Below are positions 1 through 6,065 of a stretch of 10,639 nucleotides of DNA, piece by piece. Position 1 is the first letter of the stretch. Each line of letters begins with the position of its first letter. The stretch lies in assembly GCA_948896875.1 (NCBI GenBank), contig CAQUWW010000101.1, positions 1 through 10,639 of the forward strand. Reading direction: 5' to 3'. Position numbers and translations under genes: made by a program. The DNA comes from an uncultured Acetatifactor sp. GTDB taxonomy: Bacteria; Bacillota; Clostridia; Lachnospirales; Lachnospiraceae. The notes under the pieces are model-generated. The model was not told where the DNA came from. It saw only the letters and a program-made list of their open reading frames with translations, and ran no database searches.

Positions 1-3
1 AAA

Positions 4-50
4 AACGGTGGTACCGTTATAAACACAAACAAATAACGTTTCACGAAACG
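4..50 (+). promoter_or_regulatory. Two palindromes and possible -10 upstream of the importer operon
   Basis: Two short palindromes lie about 85-130 nt before the first permease. One is AACGGT-GGT-ACCGTT at 4-18, the other CGTTTC-AC-GAAACG at 37-50. A TATAAA at 18-23 could be a -10 box, but its -35 would fall at or before the window edge. A repressor site at 37-50 would then sit just after the transcription start, a common place for a sugar-responsive operator. The first palindrome also contains TGGTACC, which resembles the T-box core, but the flanking antiterminator pairing is poor. All of this is inference from symmetry and position. Confidence 0.3.
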
Positions 51-133
51 GCGCCCAACGTGAAGCGAAAAGTCAGTCGGAATCCCCAGAAGAAAGAATA
101 AATTCATCCGCCTGGCAGAGAAAGGAGAATATT

Positions 134-1075
134 ATGAGCAAGAAGAAGTCAGCTGCCATAAAGCCGGCGATATCCACAGGAAAACCCTTGAAGAAACGCA
201 TACTGGACAACTGGCAGTTATATGCGATGCTTGCAATTCCCGTTATATTGACTGTGATTTATAAATACATACCCATGTACGGAATACAGATTGCCTTCCG
301 GGATTATAAAGCCAGCCGTGGGTTTACGGGGAGCGAATGGGTTGGGTTCGAATGGTTCCAGCGATTCTTCAGCGCACCTACCTTTGGCCGTATGATGAAG
401 AATACCATACTGCTGAGCCTTTTCAGCCTGCTTTGGAGCTTCCCGATTCCCATCATCCTGGCGCTGATGCTGAATCAGGTGAGGTTCCAGCGCTTTAAAA
501 GGATTACCCAGACCGTGCTCTATGCGCCCCATTTCATTTCCGTCATGGTGGTCTGCGGTATGATTAAAATCTTCTTAAGTCCTTCCGGCGGTCTGCTGAA
601 CCTGATTGCGGGGACCTCCATTGATTTCCTGACAGAATCCTCCGCTTTTCGTACTATTTATATCGCTTCCGGGATCTGGCAGGATGCGGGCTGGGGCATC
701 ATCGTCTATATGGCCACCCTGTCCAATGTGGATACCTCTCTCTATGAGGCGGCGAAAGTGGACGGCGCATCTCTGTTTCAGAGAATCATTCATATCGACG
801 TGCCGGCCCTGAAATCCGTGATGGTGCTGAACCTGATCATGAGCGCGGGCGGACTGATGAACGTAGGGTTTGAAAAAGTATGGCTGTTGCAGACCAATCT
901 GAACAAAGCTACCAGCGACGTCATTGCAGTCTATGTCTACCAACAGGGTATCGAAAATGCCAAATACAGCTATTCCACCGCGGTAGGCCTGTTCAATACG
1001 GTAATCAATATCATTCTGCTGCTTGTGGTAAATAAGCTTGCCCACAGAATATCCGAAGACACAAGCTTTATATAG
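134..1075 (+). CDS. lplB: ABC transporter permease, LplB family (carbohydrate uptake)
   Basis: This is an integral membrane permease of the LplB type, one of the two channel subunits of a CUT1-like importer for oligosaccharides or polysaccharide breakdown products. The 313 residues match the usual family length. A lysine-rich N-terminus is followed by about six hydrophobic segments (near residues 29-47, 91-113, 130-148, 173-196, 226-241 and 284-300). The cytoplasmic EAA loop that docks onto the ATPase starts at E205 (EAAKVDGASLFQRI), with the conserved glycine at 211. The ATG is preceded by AAAGGAG at 121-127 with 6 nt spacing. The next permease begins 22 nt downstream and the binding protein follows, so the three are co-transcribed. 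No ATPase gene is present, so a shared MsmX-type ATPase is inferred. The substrate cannot be read from the sequence. Confidence 0.93.
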   Translation: MSKKKSAAIKPAISTGKPLKKRILDNWQLYAMLAIPVILTVIYKYIPMYGIQIAFRDYKASRGFTGSEWVGFEWFQRFFSAPTFGRMMKNTILLSLFSLLWSFPIPIILALMLNQVRFQRFKRITQTVLYAPHFISVMVVCGMIKIFLSPSGGLLNLIAGTSIDFLTESSAFRTIYIASGIWQDAGWGIIVYMATLSNVDTSLYEAAKVDGASLFQRIIHIDVPALKSVMVLNLIMSAGGLMNVGFEKVWLLQTNLNKATSDVIAVYVYQQGIENAKYSYSTAVGLFNTVINIILLLVVNKLAHRISEDTSFI

Positions 1076-1097
1076 GAAGAAAATGAGGAGGTGCGAT

Positions 1098-2006
1098 ATG
1101 AAAGCAAATACAAAATCCGGAAAGCTGACAGGACTTTCCGAGCGAAGCAGTGATGTGGTTCTGGTGATTCTCTGCTCCATCTTCCTGTTGTTAGTTGCCT
1201 ATCCGCTGTATTATGTGCTGATAGCTTCCGTGTCAGACCCATACGATGTATATGCGGGCAAGACCTTCCTTCTGCCCAGCGGGCTTACCCTGGAGGGGTA
1301 TAAGTCGGTATTTGCAGATTCCAGTATTCTGACAAGTCTTTTCAACAGCTTTAAATATACCGTCATCGGTACGGCGTTTTCTGTGATTATGCTCTACCTT
1401 ACGGCCTATCCGCTGAGCGTCAGAAGCCTGCCTGGAAGAAAGTGGCTCAGCATTTTCTTCATTATTACCATGTACTTCGGCGGCGGAATGGTTCCCACCT
1501 ATCTGGTGGTAAAGCAGACCGGGCTGATCAATAACATCTGGTCCCTGTTCCTGCCCGGCGGCGTGGGTGTCGGCAATATGATTATCGTGAGAAATTTCTT
1601 CGAGAACAGCATTCCCGGGGAGATGGTGGAAGCGGCAGACATCGACGGCGCTTCCAAATGGACGACTTTTATCAAGATTGTGGTGCCTCTGAGCCGTTCC
1701 ATCATGGCGGTTATGGTGGTGTTCAGCATGGTGGCTTACTGGAACGACTGGTTCACAGCCATGATTTACCTGCCTTCTCCCAGCAGAGCACCTCTGCCGC
1801 TGGTGCTACGGAATATCCTGATCAAGAGCTCGGCCAGCGCCAGCCAGGCCAGCACCATATCCGGCGGATTTGCAGAGCTGAACAGAATGACGGAGATGAT
1901 CAAGTTTTCTTCCATTATCATAGCGGCGGCTCCCATGCTGGCAATCTATCCCTTTGTTCAGAAATATTTTGAAAAAGGATTTATGGCCGGCGCGGTGAAG
2001 GGATGA
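1098..2006 (+). CDS. ytcP: ABC transporter permease, YtcP family (carbohydrate uptake)
   Basis: This is the second membrane permease of the importer and the partner of the LplB-type subunit. The 302-residue protein has hydrophobic segments near residues 20-43, 85-105, 117-137 and 145-163, then the EAA loop starting at E178 (EAADIDGASKWTTF), and further segments to a C-terminus ending KGFMAGAVKG, which is typical of YtcP-like proteins. I chose the ATG at 1098 because AGGAGG at 1086-1091 lies 6 nt before it. An in-frame ATG at 1083 precedes that Shine-Dalgarno sequence and an earlier one overlaps the previous gene. It forms the channel together with the LplB-type subunit. Identity as a CUT1-type permease is certain; the transported sugar is unknown. 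Confidence 0.93.
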   Translation: MKANTKSGKLTGLSERSSDVVLVILCSIFLLLVAYPLYYVLIASVSDPYDVYAGKTFLLPSGLTLEGYKSVFADSSILTSLFNSFKYTVIGTAFSVIMLYLTAYPLSVRSLPGRKWLSIFFIITMYFGGGMVPTYLVVKQTGLINNIWSLFLPGGVGVGNMIIVRNFFENSIPGEMVEAADIDGASKWTTFIKIVVPLSRSIMAVMVVFSMVAYWNDWFTAMIYLPSPSRAPLPLVLRNILIKSSASASQASTISGGFAELNRMTEMIKFSSIIIAAAPMLAIYPFVQKYFEKGFMAGAVKG

Positions 2007-2028
2007 GCACGTGGAAGTCGGAACAAGC

Positions 2029-2047
2029 GCAGCCAGGAACGGGCTGC
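2029..2047 (+). promoter_or_regulatory. Intercistronic GC-rich hairpin between permease and binding-protein genes
   Basis: GCAGCC at 2029-2034 pairs with GGCTGC at 2042-2047 across a 7-nt loop, inside the 70-nt gap before the lipoprotein gene. There is no T tract, so it is not a terminator. Hairpins in this position can block 3'-5' decay or limit coupling, letting the binding protein be made at a different level from the permeases. That role is an inference. Confidence 0.3.
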
Positions 2048-2076
2048 AGAACTGGAACAGGAGGTCGCATATCAAT

Positions 2077-3771
2077 ATGTGTGAAAAATATAGATATAGA
2101 AACTGGAACAATGGAAAAAAGATTACATTCTGTGGGCTTGGCGCCGCGCTTGCGCTGTCGGTGACAGCCTGCGGGAACAAAGATTACGGCCATCATGAAA
2201 AAGGCGTGGCGAATCCGGACACTTCCCAGACGGAATTCGCCATTATGGGAGGGCAGAGTGCGTTGAGTCCGGGTTATGCGGATAATGAGGTATTGAATCA
2301 GCTACAGGAAGATACGGGAATCCACATTGACTGGACCACCATGAGCGAGTCCCTGGGCGAACAGGTGAATATCCGTATCGCAGGAGATGAGCTTCCGGAC
2401 GCCTTCATGGGTGTGGGCTTCAGCAACTATGACATCTCCCGGTACGGGGATGACGGTACCTTTATCGACCTGACCCCTTATCTGACGGAAGAGTATATGC
2501 CCAATCTGGCGAAGATTCTGGAGGAGAACCCGGATATCCGCAGCGCCATTACAATGGACGACGGATACATTTACGGTCTGCCTGCGGGAGAACGCATGGG
2601 AACCGCTGGAATCGGGGCGCCGGAGGACTACAGCATATATTCGATTCCCCAGTTTTCCATGATCAACAAGGCGTGGCTGGACGATCTGGGACTGGAGGTA
2701 CCCACCACCCTGGAAGAGCTGCATGCGGCGTTGAAGGCCTTCAAGGACAATGACATGAGCGCAAAATACTATGGAAATGCGCCGGGAAGCACGATTCCAA
2801 TGAGCACGGGCTTTGACCAGTGGTGCTGGGGACAGAATATATTCTATGCGGGCTTCGGCTTCACAAACTGGCCCAACGATGTGTGTAACGACCTGGTGCT
2901 GCGTAGCGATGGAACCGTGGAATTCATGTGTGTCACGGACCAGTACAGAGACGCGGTCAGCTATTTCCATGACTGGTATTCGGAAGGACTGATGGACGTG
3001 GAGATGTTCAGCCAGGATTCCACCCAGCTGATAGCCAAATGCTCTCAGGGCTATGTGGGAGTCTCCACATGGTGGTATATCGAGGAGCTGATGGGCGATT
3101 ATGCGGAGGATTATGTGTTCCTTCCCGTGCTGGACGGACCTGACGGCACCCACAATGTGACCATCCGTACCGGCGGTGGAATCAACAGCGGACAGCTGAA
3201 TATCACGAAGAAGTGCAAGAGCCCTGCGAATCTGCTGAAATTTTATGACATGTGGTATGATCCGGAGATCGTCATGCAGCTGCAGTACGGCCCCATCGGA
3301 ACCTACTTTACGGAGCAGGATGAGGACGGCGTGTGGCTGAGTATCTCGGACGAAGCCAGCCGGGAGAAATACGGCAAGGGCTCCGGAGAGCTGAAAGGGG
3401 AATGTGAAGTGTTCGGGCCGAAGCTGATTCTGAGCGATTATTATCTCACAACGTTCAGAATGGAGGACAGGGCCATTGAGCGTCTGACTGATCTGTATGA
3501 GTACTGGATGCCCTATGTGGCCGACACCTCCACTTATCCGGTGGACTGTGTGTTCACGGGCAGAGAGCTGGATGATATCGACTGGTACAGGGCGGATTTC
3601 GAGAGCGCCGTATCGGAGCAGGAGGGTCTGTGGATTAAAAACGGCGGCCCCACGGACGAGGAGTGGGAGAGCTATATCAGGCATTTGACGGACAAATGCG
3701 GTATGGAGAAGCTTCTGAAAGTATACCAGGAGGCCTATGACCGGTACTCGGGCAAGGTGACGGCCGAGTGA
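2077..3771 (+). CDS. Extracellular solute-binding lipoprotein, LplA/YtcQ type
   Basis: This is the substrate-capturing lipoprotein of the importer, held on the outer face of the membrane. The start chosen at 2077 gives a 564-residue protein with a short charged N-region (YRYRNWNNGKK), a hydrophobic stretch at residues 16-29 and the lipobox VTAC, with the lipidated cysteine at residue 32. AGGAGG at 2059-2064 is 12 nt upstream, a slightly long spacing, but an earlier GTG at 2011 would put about 22 residues before the signal peptide. The mature part has the motif INKAWLDDLGLEVPTTLEEL at 196-215, typical of LplA/YtcQ-family proteins, and is acidic and rich in aromatic residues, as expected for a carbohydrate binder. 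The gene order permease-permease-binding protein is standard for this family. The ligand is unknown. Confidence 0.92.
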   Translation: MCEKYRYRNWNNGKKITFCGLGAALALSVTACGNKDYGHHEKGVANPDTSQTEFAIMGGQSALSPGYADNEVLNQLQEDTGIHIDWTTMSESLGEQVNIRIAGDELPDAFMGVGFSNYDISRYGDDGTFIDLTPYLTEEYMPNLAKILEENPDIRSAITMDDGYIYGLPAGERMGTAGIGAPEDYSIYSIPQFSMINKAWLDDLGLEVPTTLEELHAALKAFKDNDMSAKYYGNAPGSTIPMSTGFDQWCWGQNIFYAGFGFTNWPNDVCNDLVLRSDGTVEFMCVTDQYRDAVSYFHDWYSEGLMDVEMFSQDSTQLIAKCSQGYVGVSTWWYIEELMGDYAEDYVFLPVLDGPDGTHNVTIRTGGGINSGQLNITKKCKSPANLLKFYDMWYDPEIVMQLQYGPIGTYFTEQDEDGVWLSISDEASREKYGKGSGELKGECEVFGPKLILSDYYLTTFRMEDRAIERLTDLYEYWMPYVADTSTYPVDCVFTGRELDDIDWYRADFESAVSEQEGLWIKNGGPTDEEWESYIRHLTDKCGMEKLLKVYQEAYDRYSGKVTAE

Positions 3772-3790
3772 CAGAGTATACGAAAACGGA

Positions 3791-3813
3791 GCGGAATGCA
3801 GTGAAATTTCCGC
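3791..3813 (+). terminator. Weak hairpin after the importer operon
   Basis: GCGGAA at 3791-3796 pairs with TTCCGC at 3808-3813 across an 11-nt loop, starting 20 nt after the binding-protein stop codon. Only a broken T run follows (GCTGTTTCTG), so termination here would be weak. It is the only candidate operon terminator I can see in the first 100 nt after the gene. Confidence 0.3.
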
Positions 3814-3939
3814 GCTGTTTCTGAAAAAGGATACATATAAAACCCCAGGAACAAAGGTACCGCACACGGCAGTCTCGGGTTTGCCAGACAAAGAGAGCGT
3901 GAAAACACCTCGCGGCAGCACCGAGCGAACAGCAATACC

Positions 3940-3968
3940 TTGCGTAAACTGAATCGAAATGATATACT
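3940..3968 (+). promoter_or_regulatory. Possible promoter upstream of the fic repeat copy A
   Basis: TTGCGT at 3940-3945 and TATACT at 3963-3968 are separated by 17 nt. The -10 box matches in five of six positions and the -35 in three. Transcription would begin near 3975 and run through repeat copy A into fic, giving a leader of about 235 nt. The start would trim the left arm of the copy A closing stem, so the two proposals partly compete. The call is weak. Confidence 0.25.
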
Positions 3969-4119
3969 ACATAACGCCAGAATTCATACTGCCCAGTCGC
4001 TAAGATCTGCCGATTCACCCGACTCACGAGCGTCAGATGCTATAAACCGGCGGCAAATTTATCGCTCGTGAGTATATCGTACTACATTGGCTAAACATAT
4101 ATGGCTGGCGTTATGTAGT
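3966..4119 (+). repeat. Structured repeat, copy A (upstream of fic)
   Basis: The outer arms ACTACATAACGCCAG (3966-3980) and CTGGCGTTATGTAGT (4105-4119) are a perfect 15-bp inverted repeat. Inside is a conserved upstream block, ATACTG-n-GTCGCT-n-TGCC, then ACCCG and an 11-bp hairpin: ACTCACGAGCG (4022-4032) with CGCTCGTGAGT (4063-4073) over a 30-nt loop, followed by ATAT. The upstream TGCCG (4008-4012) is complementary to CGGCA (4051-4055) in the hairpin loop, so a pseudoknot is possible. A second, diverged copy in the same orientation lies on the other side of fic. The identity of the family is unknown to me. It could be a non-coding RNA, a MITE-like element or a transposase-recognised palindrome. 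Confidence 0.65.
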
Positions 4120-4210
4120 CAGGTCACTCGGAAATTTTAACTGTTAAGCAGTATAAAATACAAGCAGGAAAACTAAATTCCCCTAAAAATCCGGAAAAGG
4201 CAGGATATCT

Positions 4211-4816
4211 ATGGCACTTGAGAATAAGCTCAACATAACCGATTCGGCGGAACTTGCCCGTATGGAAGAAAAAATCAGCAAGAAAAAGGCAAAACAGCTT
4301 TTTGAAAGCGGATACCTGCATACTTTAAAAGCAGGTACGCTTGACAGCCTGCTGCAGATACACCGATATCTTTTTGAAGATATCTATGATTTTGCGGGAA
4401 AAGTCAGAACTGTAAACCTTTCAAAGGGAAATTTTCGCTTTGCACCGGTGATGTATCTGCAGGCTGCTCTGAAAAATATCGAAGCCATGCCGCAGGCAAC
4501 CTTTGAACAGATCATCGAAAAATATGTGGAAATGAATATTGCCCACCCGTTCAGAGAAGGAAATGGGAGAAGTACCAGAATCTGGCTGGACCTCATTTTA
4601 AGTGTGGAGCTGAACCTGGTGATAGACTGGAGCAGAATTGATAAGGAGGACTATCTGCTGGCCATGGAACGCAGTCCGGTCAAAGATATCGAAATCAAAT
4701 ATCTGCTGAAAAATGCCTTAACCGACCGGATTAACGACAGGGAAATTTATATGAAAGGCATAGATCACAGCTATTACTATGAGGGATATGTGGCTTACAG
4801 GACAGAAGAACTCTGA
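4211..4816 (+). CDS. fic: Fic family protein AMP-transferase, class III (self-inhibited)
   Basis: Fic enzymes usually transfer AMP from ATP to a Tyr, Ser or Thr of a target protein. The 201-residue protein carries a complete core motif, HPFREGNGRSTR, at residues 112-123, with catalytic H112 and the acidic E116 position. The segment IYDFAGKVRTVNLSKGNFRF near residues 58-77 fits the beta-hairpin flap that positions the target. Near the C-terminus, S187-YYY-E191-G192 fits the inhibitory motif (S/T)xxxE(G/N), whose glutamate blocks the ATP gamma-phosphate. Its C-terminal location and the short length match class III enzymes such as Neisseria meningitidis Fic. There is no separate antitoxin gene, in keeping with built-in inhibition. 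The start at 4211 has only a modest AGGA 5 nt upstream. The region looks more AT-rich than its neighbours and sits between two repeat copies, so horizontal acquisition is plausible. The target is unknown. Confidence 0.92.
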   Translation: MALENKLNITDSAELARMEEKISKKKAKQLFESGYLHTLKAGTLDSLLQIHRYLFEDIYDFAGKVRTVNLSKGNFRFAPVMYLQAALKNIEAMPQATFEQIIEKYVEMNIAHPFREGNGRSTRIWLDLILSVELNLVIDWSRIDKEDYLLAMERSPVKDIEIKYLLKNALTDRINDREIYMKGIDHSYYYEGYVAYRTEEL

Positions 4817-4955
4817 ATTGTCACATTATTTTATACTGACGGTCGCTGACATTTGCCATGGAATGATCTTCTTCCATTATTACCCGACTCACGAGCGACG
4901 AATGCTGTGAATTTGTGGCAAACTCTAGCGCTCGTGAGTATATGATATGTCCAAT
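4817..4955 (+). repeat. Structured repeat, copy B (downstream of fic)
   Basis: This is a diverged copy of the element upstream of fic, in the same orientation. It keeps ATACTG-n-GTCGCT-n-TTTGCC (4833-4857), ACCCG and the invariant 11-bp hairpin ACTCACGAGCG (4887-4897) with CGCTCGTGAGT (4929-4939) over a 31-nt loop that again holds ATGCT and GGCAAA, then ATAT. TTTGCCA (4852-4858) is perfectly complementary to TGGCAAA (4916-4922) in the loop. Copy B has an extra small hairpin, ATGGAA/TTCCAT (4858-4863 with 4872-4877). Its outer ends, ATTGTCACAT (4817-4826) and ATGTCCAAT (4947-4955), are imperfectly complementary and unrelated to the arms of copy A. It begins immediately after the fic stop codon and ends 26 nt before the next gene. 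Confidence 0.6.
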
Positions 4956-4981
4956 CAAAAATGAACTATGGAGAGCACAAG

Positions 4982-5674
4982 ATGAATCAATTTGAAGTAC
5001 TCCTGTGGGATATAGACGGAACACTGCTGGATTTCGCGGCGGCAGAGAAGGCCGCGGTCAAATCCCTTTTTGCGGAATTCGGCCTGGGCGAATGTACCGA
5101 CGAAATGCTGGAGCGATACTCTGCAATCAATCAACAATATTGGAAAAGGCTGGAGCGGGGTGAGCTGACCAAACCGCAGATTCTAAAGGGCCGCTTCGAG
5201 GACTTCTTCCGGGGCGAAGGGCTGGATTCGTCTCTGGGAGCTTCGTTCAATGAAGCCTACCAGCCCCGCCTGGGGGACACCATCGTCTTTTGTGACAACA
5301 GCAAGGAACTGGTGGCCTCCCTGCGGGGCAAAGTCAGACAATATGCTGTATCCAACGGAACCATAATCGCCCAGACCAAAAAGCTTCGACGTTCCGGCTT
5401 TGACCGGTTAATGGACGGCGTCTTTCTGTCCGAGGAAATTGGCTTTGAAAAACCGGCAATCGAATTTTTCGACTGTGTGTTTCAGGCAATCGGCCCGGTG
5501 AATAAGGACAGGATTCTCATTGTGGGGGATTCCCTCAGCAGCGATATCACCGGAGGCAACCGTGCCGGTATCAAGACATGCTGGTACAATCCCGCAGGGC
5601 TGAAAAATGACACGACTGCAAAGGTGGATTACGAAATCCGCAGCCTGCAGGAGATTCCGGAACTTCTGGTATGA
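4982..5674 (+). CDS. HAD hydrolase, YjjG/YfnB-type 5'-nucleotidase
   Basis: This is a cytoplasmic haloacid-dehalogenase-superfamily phosphatase. YjjG-type members dephosphorylate nucleoside monophosphates, including non-canonical pyrimidines, which keeps them out of DNA. The motifs are complete: motif I DIDGT with nucleophile D10 and acid/base D12, motif II SNGT at S124, motif III K157 in GFEKP, and motif IV GDSLSSD with D183 and D188 for magnesium. The cap segment YSAINQQYWKRLERGELT followed by RFEDFF is characteristic of the YjjG/YfnB subfamily. The length of 230 residues fits. I chose the ATG at 4982 because GGAGAG at 4970-4975 precedes it by 6 nt; an in-frame ATG at 4961 has no such site and would add seven residues. 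It stands alone downstream of repeat copy B. Confidence 0.88.
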   Translation: MNQFEVLLWDIDGTLLDFAAAEKAAVKSLFAEFGLGECTDEMLERYSAINQQYWKRLERGELTKPQILKGRFEDFFRGEGLDSSLGASFNEAYQPRLGDTIVFCDNSKELVASLRGKVRQYAVSNGTIIAQTKKLRRSGFDRLMDGVFLSEEIGFEKPAIEFFDCVFQAIGPVNKDRILIVGDSLSSDITGGNRAGIKTCWYNPAGLKNDTTAKVDYEIRSLQEIPELLV

Positions 5675-5689
5675 ATCTGAAAGTTATCA

Positions 5690-5718
5690 TTGCAACTCGT
5701 CCTGGAACATGGTATTAT
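5690..5718 (+). promoter_or_regulatory. Extended -10 promoter driving the hairpin array and nitroreductase
   Basis: TTGCAA (5690-5695) and TATTAT (5713-5718) are spaced by exactly 17 nt, with a TGn extended -10 element at 5710-5712. The match is 4/6 at -35 and 5/6 at -10. The start of transcription would be near 5725, about 10 nt before the first hairpin unit, so the whole array would be at the 5' end of the transcript. It starts 16 nt after the HAD gene ends. This is a sequence prediction only. Confidence 0.6.
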
Positions 5719-5734
5719 ACTGGAAGGATATTAA

Positions 5735-5834
5735 GGAACTAAAATCAGCAAGAGCAGGGACTGTGCCCGGAGAAGTTACGGACGCAGGGCGGACGGGACT
5801 TCTCCGCTGAACATGGCACAGTTCCTGCTCTTGC
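5735..5834 (+). ncRNA. Hairpin unit 1 of the array (AYGGAY loop)
   Basis: The outer stem is 20 bp: 5748-5767 with 5815-5834, perfect except for one G-T wobble. It abuts a 10-bp inner stem, CGGAGAAGTT (5768-5777) with GACTTCTCCG (5797-5806). An 8-nt bulge (5807-5814) sits only on the 3' side. The 19-nt apical loop starts ACGGACGCA (AYGGAY at 5778-5783) and ends GGACGG. The unit is identical over all 100 nt to unit 3. Confidence 0.7.
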
Positions 5835-5940
5835 GGGACTAAAATCAGCACCACCTGCAAGGACACTGATTCAATTACGGATGCATATCCTTGGCAGCCG
5901 GAATTGAATCAATGGGCTTTGTGTCCTTGCAGGGGGTTGC
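5835..5940 (+). ncRNA. Hairpin unit 2 of the array, divergent stems
   Basis: The outer stem pairs 5848-5866 with 5921-5940 with a bulge and mismatch near the base; CCTGCAAGGACAC pairs fully. The inner stem is a perfect 10 bp, TGATTCAATT (5867-5876) with AATTGAATCA (5902-5911). A 9-nt bulge (5912-5920) is again only on the 3' side. The 25-nt loop starts ACGGATGCA (AYGGAY at 5877-5882) and ends GCCGG. Only the linker, the GCA/TTGC base, the loop start and the geometry are shared with the other units. Confidence 0.7.
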
Positions 5941-6040
5941 GGAACTAAAATCAGCAAGAGCAGGGACTGTGCCCGGAGAAGTTACGGACGCAGGGCGGAC
6001 GGGACTTCTCCGCTGAACATGGCACAGTTCCTGCTCTTGC
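5941..6040 (+). ncRNA. Hairpin unit 3 of the array (identical to unit 1)
   Basis: The outer stem is 5954-5973 with 6021-6040, the inner stem 5974-5983 with 6003-6012, and the AYGGAY loop element is at 5984-5989. Every base matches unit 1. The unit ends 11 nt before the nitroreductase Shine-Dalgarno sequence, so its folding or occupancy could affect ribosome access. Confidence 0.7.
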
Positions 6041-6065
6041 GGGACTATAATAAGGAGGCGAAACG

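Larger units (their letters stand above)
5735..6055 (+). repeat. Tandem array of three AYGGAY-loop hairpin units in the nitroreductase leader
   Basis: Three directly repeated units begin at 5735, 5835 and 5941, and a degenerate fourth linker begins at 6041, so the period is 100, 106 and 100 nt. Each unit starts with a 16-nt linker, GGRACTAAAATCAGCA, and folds into a long two-part hairpin. The final linker copy, GGGACTATAATAAGG, runs directly into the AAGGAGG ribosome binding site at 6052-6058. The array fills the gap between a good promoter and the nitroreductase start, with no open frame needed to explain it. The conserved linker and loop with completely different stems point to a folded RNA or DNA family. 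It might belong to the TwoAYGGAY candidate RNA class. Confidence 0.85.

Noticed and set aside
1..20. T-box riboswitch remnant (TGGTACC core)
   Set aside because: The bases preceding the core do not pair correctly with the downstream strand, no tRNA-related or amino-acid gene follows, and the sequence is equally well a simple palindrome.
2302..3921. A 539-codon minus-strand open frame opposite the solute-binding gene
   Set aside because: The plus strand encodes a complete lipoprotein with a lipobox and family motifs. The antisense frame has no recognisable fold and arises from codon bias.
4271..4283. AAAATCAGCAAGA in fic matches the array linker over 13 nt
   Set aside because: About one 13-nt match is expected by chance in a window of this size. 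It lies in lysine-rich coding sequence and there is no hairpin after it.
3966..4955. The fic-flanking repeats as left and right ends of an IS200/IS605-type element
   Set aside because: Both copies have the same orientation and the same internal structure, and no transposase or TnpB gene lies between or beside them.
5735..6055. The regular linker-spacer pattern looks like a CRISPR array
   Set aside because: The shared linker is only 16 nt and the 84-90 nt intervals are hairpins with a conserved loop and geometry, two of them identical. CRISPR spacers are unique and unstructured, and no cas gene is present.
5735..6055. Integron attC sites or a hatchet-type ribozyme (TAAAATCAG resemblance)
   Set aside because: No GTTRRRY/RYYYAAC core sites or integrase were found. 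The TAAAATCAG similarity to the hatchet 3' strand is short and its expected partner strands are missing before unit 1.
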